This document shows, one piece after another, positions 53,323-61,295 of a stretch of 64,000 bases of DNA (position 1 is the stretch's first letter; every line of letters begins with the position of its first letter). Below the pieces are notes generated by a model that did not search any database, had not been told where the DNA came from, and was given only the letters and a program-made list of their open reading frames with translations. The stretch spans positions 633,001 through 697,000 of the forward strand of contig NZ_CP094669.1 of NCBI RefSeq assembly GCF_022827545.1, given 5' to 3'. Both the position numbers and the translations under genes were made by a program. Source of the stretch: Hymenobacter tibetensis. GTDB lineage: Bacteria > Bacteroidota > Bacteroidia > Cytophagales > Hymenobacteraceae.

Positions 53323-55149
53323 TTAAAACTCGTGTAGGCGCTGCGCAATATTCCAGCGCAATGCCACCGAAGGGTACACGGTGTTTTGGGTAGCCAAATC
53401 GGTGTAGGACTGGCGGCGCACGATCAGCTTTGCATCCAGCCACAGGTTGTGCCGCGGCTGGTAGGTGGCAGTAAGGTCGGTGTGCACCAAGCGCGTTCGA
53501 TTGCCTTGGCCGGTGCTATTGCCGTACTCGCTTACGCGAGGATCATAGGGCAGTAGCACGTTGCCGCCGTAGTTGACAATAGAGCCGTCGTCGTTGGTTC
53601 GGTCTAGGCCCTGCACGGTGTAAAACAGCTTGCCTACAAGCTGCAAGCGTGGAATAGGCTGGTAGCTCAGGATGCCCAGCAACTCATAAATGTTAGCACC
53701 CATCGGGTGAGCGAGGGGCTGCTGGTAGTGCTGGTAATTCGTGTAGCTGTCTTCGTGCTGATACGTGAAGGGGCGGATATAATTGAACTCCACCTGCGCG
53801 TCGAGCGTCCGAATACCAGCCACATCCACATACTTGGCGCCCAACTGGAAAGCTTGTTTATTGGCCCACCACCCATCACGGGCACGTATCTCGCTCAGCT
53901 TAAACTCGTCCAGCATCAACTGCCCGTAAAGTTGTGCGGTACGTTTGAAATTCCACTTGAAGTCCAGTCCCAACACCGTGTTGTCAGCGGAGCCGACATG
54001 CTGCTCAACAGCACGATAGAAGATAAGCGGGTTCAAGTATTCCAGTTCGAAGCCACGGCGTTGGCTGCCGGGTATGTTCTGGCCTGTACTGTCTCTCCTA
54101 AAACTGCGGCCCCCTAGGATGGTGCTTTCAAATACGCCCACGTTGAAAGTAGGCGTCACATCGAAGCTAAGATGATGGAGCGCCATGTACTTCTTTCGGT
54201 ACACTTCATCTATCGGGCTGCCGTTTCCGTCGTAGCTGCGGTCCGCAATCATTTCCGTGAACAGGTTCTGGTAGTTGAGCTTCCAGATGCGCGTGTTCAG
54301 CTTCAGAAAGAAATACGGGGCACTATAGTCGGAGAGGATGAGGGAGCGGTAGCCGTTGCCGATGAAGTTTCGGTCGTGGCCCAGCTGGGCGCTGATGTGC
54401 TTGGTGGCAGCGTACGTGATGTACCCACGAGCCGTAAAGAAGTCGTACTGGTTGCCGCCTACCGTTTTGAAATCCTTCCAATAGCCTTCGTGGGGCACTA
54501 TTCTGTCGCGCCGCACCCGGTCCTGCACGTAAAGGGGTACTCCCTGTTGGTTGTCGGCGAGGAACGTGTAGAAGCCCAGCCGCTCGTCAATCGTCCCTTC
54601 CACCTGCACACCGCGCGTGTTCACATAGCGCAGCCCATCCGTCTCCGAGTCTTTACCCGCCGAAAGGCCCAGTACGGGGTTCACGCGCAAGGTAAAATCA
54701 GGAATACTAAGGCTATAGAGGTCAGATTGGCGCTGATAGAAGTTCTTGAGCAGCGGCCGACGTCCTTGGTTGTAAGCGGCGTTGGCTTGGTTGGTGAAGT
54801 TCCAGTTGTCGCGCAATAAGTACTCGGCGTTGAAACGGTCCTGCGCCGACAGATTGGCGCTATCGGCTAGCATCTGGTTGGCCAGCCGCACCACCGCAGA
54901 ACGGGTGTAGGGGCGGACGGATGTGTGCAGGCTACTACCAACCGAGTCGCTGCCGTACTTAATGGCATACCGGTCGATGAGCCGATACACATCCGAGTCG
55001 AGGGATACCGTAACGGGTGCTGTGGGCACGTCGGCCGTTGGGATAGTGGGGGGAGGCACCGGCCCATCAAACTGAAACGACATACTCTGGCCAGCCACTT
55101 GGCTAGCTGATAAAGCGCAAAACGCTACAAAAAGAAGATGTTTTTTCAT
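53323..55149 (-). CDS. Outer-membrane barrel of the capsule-assembly Wzi / gliding RemB type
   Basis: A 608-residue outer-membrane protein. The signal peptide MKKHLLFVAFCALSASQVAG is followed by an N-terminal helical domain with RLIDRYAIKYGSDSVGSSLH and SVRPYTRSAVVRLANQML. The barrel then has LRVNPVLGLSAGKDSETDGL, GYITYAATKHISAQLGHDRN, GNGYRSLILSDYSAP and FELEYLNPLIFYRAVEQH. These segments match the Wzi-like proteins of Bacteroidota, including RemB of Flavobacterium, which affects motility and polysaccharide. It ends WNIAQRLHEF, with a terminal Phe. The ATG at 55149 starts the signal peptide. The role here is inferred. Confidence 0.85.
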   Translation of the reverse strand: MKKHLLFVAFCALSASQVAGQSMSFQFDGPVPPPTIPTADVPTAPVTVSLDSDVYRLIDRYAIKYGSDSVGSSLHTSVRPYTRSAVVRLANQMLADSANLSAQDRFNAEYLLRDNWNFTNQANAAYNQGRRPLLKNFYQRQSDLYSLSIPDFTLRVNPVLGLSAGKDSETDGLRYVNTRGVQVEGTIDERLGFYTFLADNQQGVPLYVQDRVRRDRIVPHEGYWKDFKTVGGNQYDFFTARGYITYAATKHISAQLGHDRNFIGNGYRSLILSDYSAPYFFLKLNTRIWKLNYQNLFTEMIADRSYDGNGSPIDEVYRKKYMALHHLSFDVTPTFNVGVFESTILGGRSFRRDSTGQNIPGSQRRGFELEYLNPLIFYRAVEQHVGSADNTVLGLDFKWNFKRTAQLYGQLMLDEFKLSEIRARDGWWANKQAFQLGAKYVDVAGIRTLDAQVEFNYIRPFTYQHEDSYTNYQHYQQPLAHPMGANIYELLGILSYQPIPRLQLVGKLFYTVQGLDRTNDDGSIVNYGGNVLLPYDPRVSEYGNSTGQGNRTRLVHTDLTATYQPRHNLWLDAKLIVRRQSYTDLATQNTVYPSVALRWNIAQRLHEF

Positions 55150-55399
55150 AAAAGCAGGGCGGCCTCCCAAAAACTAGCGCGCAGTTCAACAAACCTACGC
55201 ACTTGCCGCAAGAGTAGGGCGCAACAACGTGGCTGTTTGCGTATTTGGTGTGCAACGGCCGCAAGAATCCTGCAAGTAAGAGGAAAGCCATTAAGCATGA
55301 TAAGTGCCTTTCCCTCGGCTTATACAGCAGCAGATTGCTCTAAGGCAGGCTATTGGTAGCAATACCGCCCACACTGTCTTCTGGAGTGGCCTCCCCGAC

Positions 55400-55407
55400 T
55401 ACCTTTG
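55400..55407 (+). promoter_or_regulatory. Probable -7 promoter box of the GNAT-like gene
   Basis: TACCTTTG matches TAnnTTTG. Transcription would start near the GTG at 55412, giving a leaderless or nearly leaderless message. No clear TTG lies at the -33 position. Confidence 0.55.
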
Positions 55408-55411
55408 TGCT

Positions 55412-56359
55412 GTGCCACTTCGTTTGCTCCGCCATTCTGAACTAGACCTTGCTGCCTGGGATGCCTGCGTGGAGCAGGCGCAGCAGGTGGTGCCTTACGC
55501 ACAAAGCTGGTGGCTTCAAGCTACTGCTGGCCGCTGGGATGCGCTGGTGGAAATAGAGGCGGGCACTGGCCGGTATCTGTCGGTGGTGCCGCTGCCCGTC
55601 AAGTGGCGCCCATGGGGCCGGGAGGTACACCAGCCGCCTTTCACGCAGCAGCTAGGAGTGCTAACCGTTGCGGGAAGCACAGTGGAGAGTGCCATGCAGC
55701 ACCTACTAGCCCTTCCAACCCGTTACGCCCACTTCTATACCCAACTCAACGACCAAACTGAGTTTCCTGCGGCTGCCTTACCGCTATCATGCCATTTGCG
55801 GCATACGTACCACTTGCCTCTAGATCGTTCTTACGCGGTGTTGCGAGCGGGATATTTCACTGATAATCGGCGCCGTTTGCGCCAGAATTCCGAGGCCGCA
55901 GTGCCCTTGGTTGTAGCGGCCACGCAGGAAATAGATTCCATGATGAAGCTGTTCCGGCAAACCAAGGGCGCGGCGGCGGGCCTGCGCTGGTATCACTATA
56001 CGATGCTACGCCAACTGGTAGCCGCCGGGCAACAACGAGGGGAGGCCATGGAACTACTGGAGGTACGGGCGCCCGATACCGGCGAATTGCTAGCTGGCGC
56101 TTTTTTCGTGCGGTTTCGTACCAAGCTCGTGTACTTGTTTGCCGCCGCTTCCCCAGCCGGTAAGAAAGCCGGTGCCCCGGTGCTCTTGCTCGACCATGCC
56201 ATCCAGCGCCACGCCAATACACCGGAACTCGTACTAGATTTCGAGGGCAGTATGATTCCATCTATTGCCCGTTTTTTCGCCAACTTCGGGGCCAAACCCG
56301 TAGCCTACGCGGCCCTTTCCTTCACTCAACGCCCCTGGTATCTGCAATGGACTCGCTAA
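55412..56359 (+). CDS. GNAT-like (FemAB/BioF2-type) acyltransferase-fold protein
   Basis: A 315-residue cytosolic protein with features of the FemAB-like GNAT domain: PVKWRPWGREVHQPPFTQQL near the N-terminus, YFTDNRRRLRQNSEAAVPLV, a LRWYHYTMLRQLVAAGQQRG helix pair and LVLDFEGSMIPSIARFFANF near the C-terminus. The acyl donor and substrate are unknown. The ORF opens at 55304, but the GTG at 55412 fits better: it stands 5 bp after a TACCTTTG promoter box and is where similar proteins begin (VPLRLLRHSELD). It overlaps upp by 13 bp, so the two are probably translationally coupled. Confidence 0.78.
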   Translation: MPLRLLRHSELDLAAWDACVEQAQQVVPYAQSWWLQATAGRWDALVEIEAGTGRYLSVVPLPVKWRPWGREVHQPPFTQQLGVLTVAGSTVESAMQHLLALPTRYAHFYTQLNDQTEFPAAALPLSCHLRHTYHLPLDRSYAVLRAGYFTDNRRRLRQNSEAAVPLVVAATQEIDSMMKLFRQTKGAAAGLRWYHYTMLRQLVAAGQQRGEAMELLEVRAPDTGELLAGAFFVRFRTKLVYLFAAASPAGKKAGAPVLLLDHAIQRHANTPELVLDFEGSMIPSIARFFANFGAKPVAYAALSFTQRPWYLQWTR

Positions 56360-57039
56360 CTCCTGCCACCCCCGACCTACCCGCCACCGAGCCTGCGCGC
56401 GTGCACGTGGTATGCGCCGAACCCTCGGTTGCCAACCACTTCCTAGCTGAGCTGCGCGATGTGGAAGTGCAGCGCGACTCCCTGCGTTTCCGTCGTAACC
56501 TGCAGCGCCTCGGTGAAATAATGGCCTACCGCATTAGCGCGCACCTCAGCTACACCGACAAAACGGTGAAAACCCCTCTGGGGGAGTCCAGCAGCAAGCA
56601 ACTCCATGACTTTCCAATTCTGGCCACGGTGCTTCGAGCGGGCCTGCCTTTTCACCAAGGCTTCCTAAATTACTTCGACCAGTCGCCTAGCGCGTTCGTG
56701 GCCGCTTACCGCATTGAGGGTACGGCCCAAGTGCAAGTGCAGGTAGACTACCTATCGGCGCCGCGGCTCGATGAGCGGGTATTGATTTTGGCTGATCCGA
56801 TGCTGGCTTCCGGTAAGTCGCTGGTCCAAACATACCGGGCCATGCTGCGCTTCGGCACGCCTCGGCAAGTGCATATTGCCGCCGTTATTGCCAGCCCCGA
56901 AGGAGTAGCGCACGTTACCCGCGAAATTCCAGAGGCAACGCTTTGGGTAGCCGCCATCGACGAGAAGCTCAATGCGCAGGCGTATATAGTGCCCGGCCTC
57001 GGCGACGCCGGCGACTTATCGTACGGCAGCAAATTATAG
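56347..57039 (+). CDS. upp: Uracil phosphoribosyltransferase
   Basis: Upp makes UMP from uracil and PRPP in pyrimidine salvage. The 230-residue product has the PRPP-binding loop LADPMLASGKSLVQTY, ATVLRAGLPFHQG and IASPEGVAHV. The C-terminal uracil-binding YIVPGLGDAGDLSYGSKL aligns with the family's GDxGDRxFGT. The loop reads ASGKS where many homologues have ATGGS, a mild deviation. The N-terminal 20 residues (MDSLTPATPDLPATEPARVH) are Pro/Thr-rich. It overlaps the preceding gene by 13 bp. The pyrD gene at 46.4 kb serves the de novo route. Confidence 0.95.
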   Translation: MDSLTPATPDLPATEPARVHVVCAEPSVANHFLAELRDVEVQRDSLRFRRNLQRLGEIMAYRISAHLSYTDKTVKTPLGESSSKQLHDFPILATVLRAGLPFHQGFLNYFDQSPSAFVAAYRIEGTAQVQVQVDYLSAPRLDERVLILADPMLASGKSLVQTYRAMLRFGTPRQVHIAAVIASPEGVAHVTREIPEATLWVAAIDEKLNAQAYIVPGLGDAGDLSYGSKL

Positions 57040-57261
57040 GGTGAACGGCACGTGTAGAGCTGCGTATTGAACAGCCTGAAGTGGTATGGTAGCATACGCA
57101 CAGAATACTTTGTAGCCTACTTGCTGTGCGCAGCAGACACAGTGCTTCTGAGCTGTATCAACTCGGTGTTACTTTTTGGAGTTGAACCAATAAGGTGCTT
57201 GTCTTCTTTGTAACTTCGGGTTCGGCTACTGCTCTTCTCCTTTTTACCCGCTGCACACCTC

Positions 57262-57714
57262 GTGTTAACTCATCTTTTCAAATACGCTTCCGTTTTCTTG
57301 CTGGGGATGGTCAAGTTTGTGGCAGCCCCAGTTGCGGGCATTGCCGCCGGGTTGTCGTTTCCTCTCATCTGGGCTCTGTCAGTGGCAGGCATGATGACCA
57401 CGGTGGTGCTCGTTTCGGGAGTGGGCAAGATGTGGGCACTGCACCTGCGGCGCAAACGTGAAGAAAAAGGCAAACCTCTGTTCAGCCGAAAGAGCCGGCG
57501 CATTGTAGGCATTTTCCGCCGCTTCGGCATGGGCGGTATTGCGTTTCTAACGCCTATTCTGTTCAGCCCCATCGGGGGCACCGTCATTGCCACGCAGCTT
57601 CATGTTCCTCGCTGGCGCATTCTGTTACACATGCTTTGGAGCGCGGTGCTGTGGGGAGCGGCTTTTACCATGCTAGCCATACGCTTCAGCCACTTGGCTA
57701 TTTTTCACCATTAA
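57262..57714 (+). CDS. Small multi-spanning membrane protein, possible Sm_multidrug_ex-like
   Basis: A 150-residue membrane protein with about four helices: LFKYASVFLLGMVKFVAAPV, AGIAAGLSFPLIWALSVAGM, FGMGGIAFLTPILFSPIGGT and LLHMLWSAVLWGAAFTMLAI. A basic cytoplasmic loop (LHLRRKREEKGKPLFSRKSR) lies between helices two and three. The Pro and Gly in FLTPILFSPIGG recall the small multi-drug export protein family, but the assignment is tentative. It starts with GTG at 57262. Its stop codon (57712-57714) overlaps the left arm of the repeat at 57713-57886. It is convergent with the helicase gene. Confidence 0.75.
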   Translation: MLTHLFKYASVFLLGMVKFVAAPVAGIAAGLSFPLIWALSVAGMMTTVVLVSGVGKMWALHLRRKREEKGKPLFSRKSRRIVGIFRRFGMGGIAFLTPILFSPIGGTVIATQLHVPRWRILLHMLWSAVLWGAAFTMLAIRFSHLAIFHH

Positions 57715-57886
57715 ACCACGGATGTAGTGTAGACGAGGGTTTCGGATTATACGGATTTCGCGAACCATACAAAACGAGCAAGGCTTGCCAGATGGCAAGC
57801 CTTGCTCGTTTTGTATGTAGCTCCTAAGCCTAACATCTCCTATGCCATCCGTATAATCTGGAAAACCAGGCTACATCCGTGGTTTA
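57713..57886. repeat. Nested inverted repeat between convergent genes
   Basis: Two outer arms pair: AAACCACGGATGTAG (57713-57727) with CTACATCCGTGGTTT (57871-57885). GATTATACGGAT (57745-57756) pairs with ATCCGTATAATC (57847-57858). Inside is a 23-bp perfect hairpin (57767-57789 with 57794-57816, loop AGAT), containing AAAACGAGCAAGGCTTGCC. The stop codons of both flanking genes lie in the arms. The ACCACGGAT...TATACGGAT words resemble dispersed repeats seen in other bacterial genomes. Confidence 0.8.
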
Positions 57887-59311
57887 TTTGCGCTTGCCTT
57901 TCGAGCGGGCAATAGCCGCTTTCACTGCTTTTACCGCGGGTTTGGAAGCACTGCCTTTCGAAGGGCGGGCCTTGTTGCCTTTCTGGCTGCGGTTAGGACC
58001 TTCCACGTACGTGCGGCCAGTGCGCTTGTCAATCGTAACACCAGGCTTAACGTACTCCTTACGCTCGTGGAAAGCACCCTGGAAGTTCGGGTCTTCGCGG
58101 CGGCGGCGCTCGTCTTGCTCTCGGTTCATGCTTTGCTGCTCCTCGAACGGGGTTTCCGCTACTTCCACCTCGGCTGGAAACGGTACCAACGGAATAGGCT
58201 GCTTGATAAGCTCCTCGATGCGCGCTATGTGGTGCATTTCCGCTTCGTTGGCGAAAGTGATGGCCGCGCCCGTGTGCTTCGCCCGGCCCGTACGCCCAAT
58301 CCGGTGCACATAGTCGTCGTAGATCAAAGGCACGTCGAAGTTGATAACGTGGCTTACTTCAGGCACATCAATGCCACGCGCCGCCACATCGGTAGCCACC
58401 AGAAAGCGTACTTCGCCCGCCTTAAAGGCTTCCATAGCATTGATGCGTGCATTCTGGCCCTTGTTGCCATGAATGGCGCGTACTTCGCCGGCTATCTTAC
58501 GGCCCAAAAAATGCGCCACGTTCTCAGCGTGCATCTTGCTGCGCGTGAAAATCATAACTCGGTTGAAAGTGGCCTGGTCGCGGAGCAGGTACCCCAGCAA
58601 GTTGATCTTGGTTACGAGGTTGGGAACCTCGTACAGGCTCTGCACCACATTCTGAGCCGAAGTAGCCGATGGGGTTACTTCCACGCGCATCGGAAACTCC
58701 AGAAACTCCTCGCTCAGCGAGGTTACCTTGTCCGCCATGGTGGCGGAAAACAGTGCGTTTTGGCGCTTGCTCGGAATAATCTCCAGAATACGACGGATCT
58801 GCGGCATAAAGCCCATATCCATCATCTTGTCGGCCTCATCCAAAACCAGCGTTTTCAACTCCTTCAGCACCAAGTCGCCGCGCAGGTAGAGTTCCAGCAA
58901 GCGCCCGGGCGTAGCAATCAGGATGTCTACACCTTTGGCAATGGTTTCAATTTGGGTTTTAGGCCCCAGTCCGCCATAAATGGCAAAAATGCGCAGGTCG
59001 GTATAGGTGGCGAGACGCTTGAGGTGCGTCTCGATCTGCATGGCCAATTCACGAGTTGGAGCCAAAATCAGGGCCCGCGGATTGGTGCCTTGCGCGTACT
59101 TCACTTTCATGAGTAGGGGCAAGCCGAACGCGGCCGTTTTGCCGGTTCCGGTTTGCGCGATGCCTAGCACATCGTGGCCGGAGAGCAACAGCGGAATTGT
59201 TTGCACCTGCACGGGCGTCGGCTCCGTGAAGCCCGCCTCAGCCGCGGCCGTGAGTAATTGTTTATTGAGCTTGAAATCGGCGAAGGAGGCCGGTTGCGGC
59301 GTATCGGACAT
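57884..59311 (-). CDS. DEAD-box RNA helicase (RhlE-like)
   Basis: A 475-residue ATP-dependent RNA helicase acting on structured RNA. The motifs are in order: Q motif FADFKLNKQLLTAAAEAGFT with PTPVQ, motif I AQTGTGKTAAFGLP, Ia PTRELAMQI, TPGRL, motif II VLDEADKMMDMGF, motif III SATM, and IV-VI with MIFTRSKMHAE, ATDVAARGIDVPEVSHVINF and HRIGRTGRA. The Lys/Arg-rich C-terminal tail, about residues 390-475, is typical of RhlE and would bind RNA. It is convergent with the small membrane-protein gene, and its TAA stop falls inside the repeat at 57713-57886. Confidence 0.96.
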   Translation of the reverse strand: MSDTPQPASFADFKLNKQLLTAAAEAGFTEPTPVQVQTIPLLLSGHDVLGIAQTGTGKTAAFGLPLLMKVKYAQGTNPRALILAPTRELAMQIETHLKRLATYTDLRIFAIYGGLGPKTQIETIAKGVDILIATPGRLLELYLRGDLVLKELKTLVLDEADKMMDMGFMPQIRRILEIIPSKRQNALFSATMADKVTSLSEEFLEFPMRVEVTPSATSAQNVVQSLYEVPNLVTKINLLGYLLRDQATFNRVMIFTRSKMHAENVAHFLGRKIAGEVRAIHGNKGQNARINAMEAFKAGEVRFLVATDVAARGIDVPEVSHVINFDVPLIYDDYVHRIGRTGRAKHTGAAITFANEAEMHHIARIEELIKQPIPLVPFPAEVEVAETPFEEQQSMNREQDERRRREDPNFQGAFHERKEYVKPGVTIDKRTGRTYVEGPNRSQKGNKARPSKGSASKPAVKAVKAAIARSKGKRK

Positions 59312-59506
59312 GACAAAGAGGGTATTACGAAACGCAAAGGTACGGAACCCCTAACGGCTGCGACACGAAAACTCGTTCCGTTAAGTGGTGCGCGACTACC
59401 TACGCGTTAGGCAGATAGGTGCCAAGGCACTAGCTTACGCAACAGATTATGCCACTCACTTGGATGTTGCAACTGTGGAGGTCCGACAAAAAAATCCTCA
59501 TTAAAC

Positions 59507-59536
59507 TTGCAAATTCAACTCCATGCGCTACTTTTG
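59507..59536 (+). promoter_or_regulatory. Promoter for tRNA-His
   Basis: TTG at 59507-59509, exactly 19 bases, then TACTTTTG at 59529-59536, a canonical Bacteroidota promoter. Transcription would start near 59543. Confidence 0.75.
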
Positions 59537-59555
59537 TGGCTCTATTACCAAACAC

Positions 59556-59630
<75 letters not shown>

Positions 59631-59636
59631 CTCCCT

Positions 59637-59669
59637 AAAAGCCTCAAGCATTGTGCTTGAGGCTTTTTC
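59637..59669 (+). terminator. Terminator after tRNA-His
   Basis: AAAAGCCTCAAGCA pairs with TGCTTGAGGCTTTT around a TTG loop, followed by T-rich sequence. Confidence 0.93.
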
Positions 59670-59827
59670 TTTTTAGGTTAGCCGTTATTTGTCTGAGGGT
59701 TAAGAACCGAAACGGGCTGTTTCCAAACCCTCCGTTCAACAAAATTCAGTGTAGTGCGGAAGGATTTGGATATTTGTGACGTTGCAAGACAAATTCTCTG
59801 TTTGAATCATTCTTACCCCTTCTAAAT

Positions 59828-60763
59828 ATGAGCTTGGTCGTAATCGGCTCCGTAGCCTTCGATGCCCTAGAAACGCCGTTTGGCAAAACCGATAAGATTA
59901 TCGGTGGTGCTGCCACATACATCACCCTCTCGGCCAGCTATTCGCTGAAGCCCGTAAAGCTGGTGGCCGTAGTAGGCGACGATTTCCCGCAATCCGATAT
60001 TCTGTTGCTGGAAGAGCACGGGGTGGATACCGAAGGGTTGCAGATCAAAGAAGGGGAGAAGTCGTTCTTCTGGTCGGGCAAGTATTCCAACGACCTGAAC
60101 TCGCGCGAGACGCTGGTAACCGAACTCAATGTACTAGCCAACTTCGACCCTGTTCTGCCCGACAGCTACCAGGATTGCAAGTATTTGATGCTGGGCAATC
60201 TGGCGCCGCAAGTACAGCGCCTCGTTATTCAGCGCCTAGTTAACCGTCCTAAGCTCATCGTGATGGACACCATGAACTTCTGGATGGATGTGGCACTAGA
60301 TGAGCTAAAAACGACCATTGAAATGGTGGACGTGCTTAGCATCAACGACGAAGAGGCGCGCCAGCTTTCGGGGCAGCATTCGTTGGTAAAGGCCGCTAAA
60401 ATCATCATGGGTATGGGTCCCAAGACGGTTATCATCAAGAAAGGAGAGCACGGCGCTTTGCTGTTTTGCAAAAACAAAGTGTTTTTCGCGCCAGCTCTTC
60501 CCCTGGAAGAAGTATTTGACCCCACCGGCGCCGGCGACACCTTCGCGGGGGGCTTCATCGGCTACCTCGCCGCCACCGACGATATTAGCTTCGAAAACAT
60601 GAAACGCGCCGTAGTACACGGCTCGGCCATGGCTTCTTTCTGCGTCGAGAAGTTCGGTACGGAGCGTCTGTTGAATCTAACGGCTGAAGAAGTGGAGGCT
60701 AGGGAGCAGAAATTTGCTGATTTGGTGGCGGTTATGCCTGCCACGGCAACCCAAAACGCCTAG
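59828..60763 (+). CDS. PfkB/ribokinase-family sugar kinase
   Basis: A 311-residue ATP-dependent kinase of the PfkB family. The N-terminal part is MSLVVIGSVAFDALETPFGK, with GGAATYITLSASYS and the Gly-Gly substrate signature. Near the C-terminus, PTGAGDTFAGGFIGYLAA carries the anion-hole Gly and the catalytic Asp (GAGD). KTVIIKKGEHGALLF is the ATP-binding strand. The substrate may be a sugar or nucleoside such as ribose, fructose 6-phosphate or adenosine; it cannot be told by sequence. It lies in a region between tRNA-His and a 30-bp inverted repeat. Confidence 0.93.
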   Translation: MSLVVIGSVAFDALETPFGKTDKIIGGAATYITLSASYSLKPVKLVAVVGDDFPQSDILLLEEHGVDTEGLQIKEGEKSFFWSGKYSNDLNSRETLVTELNVLANFDPVLPDSYQDCKYLMLGNLAPQVQRLVIQRLVNRPKLIVMDTMNFWMDVALDELKTTIEMVDVLSINDEEARQLSGQHSLVKAAKIIMGMGPKTVIIKKGEHGALLFCKNKVFFAPALPLEEVFDPTGAGDTFAGGFIGYLAATDDISFENMKRAVVHGSAMASFCVEKFGTERLLNLTAEEVEAREQKFADLVAVMPATATQNA

Positions 60764-60782
60764 CCAAACAGGCGTATACTGA

Positions 60783-60858
60783 GGCGAACTTCACGAAGAA
60801 GCCGGTAAGAACTGCGAGGATATCTCCCGTTCTTACCGGCTTCTTCGTGAAGTCCGCC
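60783..60858. repeat. Inverted repeat with 30-bp arms after the PfkB gene
   Basis: Arms 60783-60812 and 60829-60858 are reverse complements with one mismatch, around a 16-base loop (TGCGAGGATATCTCCC). It lies 20 bp after the kinase stop codon and may terminate its message, followed by TTTATTATG. It is longer than the usual terminators here. Confidence 0.8.
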
Positions 60859-60938
60859 TTTATTATGTATAACCCTATGCCCGACAAAACGGTAAAAGAA
60901 ACCATAAGGCAATCATCTCACCTTTAGCTTCTACCGTC

Positions 60939-61208
60939 ATGTCTAAGCATAAAAAAGAAAACCCCGCCTCGAATCAAAAAGTTAACTCGCCTATGGGCCC
61001 AGATGCCCTAAACGGTATGCCTGCTTCCATGGATCCTAGCACAGAGGCAGATGCAAGTGGCGTTCAAAACTTGAATCAAAACCATATCACCGAAACCGGC
61101 AACCAAATCAAGAACAATACGCCGGGCGGTAATTTCAACGAGGTACGGAGCAGCCGTATCAACAAGCCTCGCAACAGCCCGAACCCTAGCCAGCAAAATC
61201 AGAAGTAG
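60939..61208 (+). CDS. Small disordered hydrophilic protein, 89 residues
   Basis: A hypothetical protein with no signal peptide, membrane helix or hydrophobic core. It is rich in Asn, Gln, Ser, Pro and Lys: MSKHKKENPASNQKVNSPMG, NLNQNHITETGNQIKNNTPG, and the tail INKPRNSPNPSQQNQK. It should be intrinsically disordered, and could be a stress- or desiccation-related protein, but that is speculation. Coding is supported by the ATG, a clean frame and the terminator right after the stop (61217-61263). It is preceded by the inverted repeat at 60783-60858. Confidence 0.7.
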   Translation: MSKHKKENPASNQKVNSPMGPDALNGMPASMDPSTEADASGVQNLNQNHITETGNQIKNNTPGGNFNEVRSSRINKPRNSPNPSQQNQK

Positions 61209-61216
61209 CGCTGGCC

Positions 61217-61263
61217 GCACAAAAAAAGCCCCGGATGAAGTTCATTCGGGGCTTTTTTTGTGC
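61217..61263. terminator. Bidirectional terminator between the small protein and the lipoprotein gene
   Basis: GCACAAAAAAAGCCCCG pairs with CGGGGCTTTTTTTGTGC around an ATGAA/TTCAT inner stem. A and T runs lie in the arms on both sides. Confidence 0.93.
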
Positions 61264-61295
61264 TCTGAATTCAACACGGGCATGCCGAACAGAAT

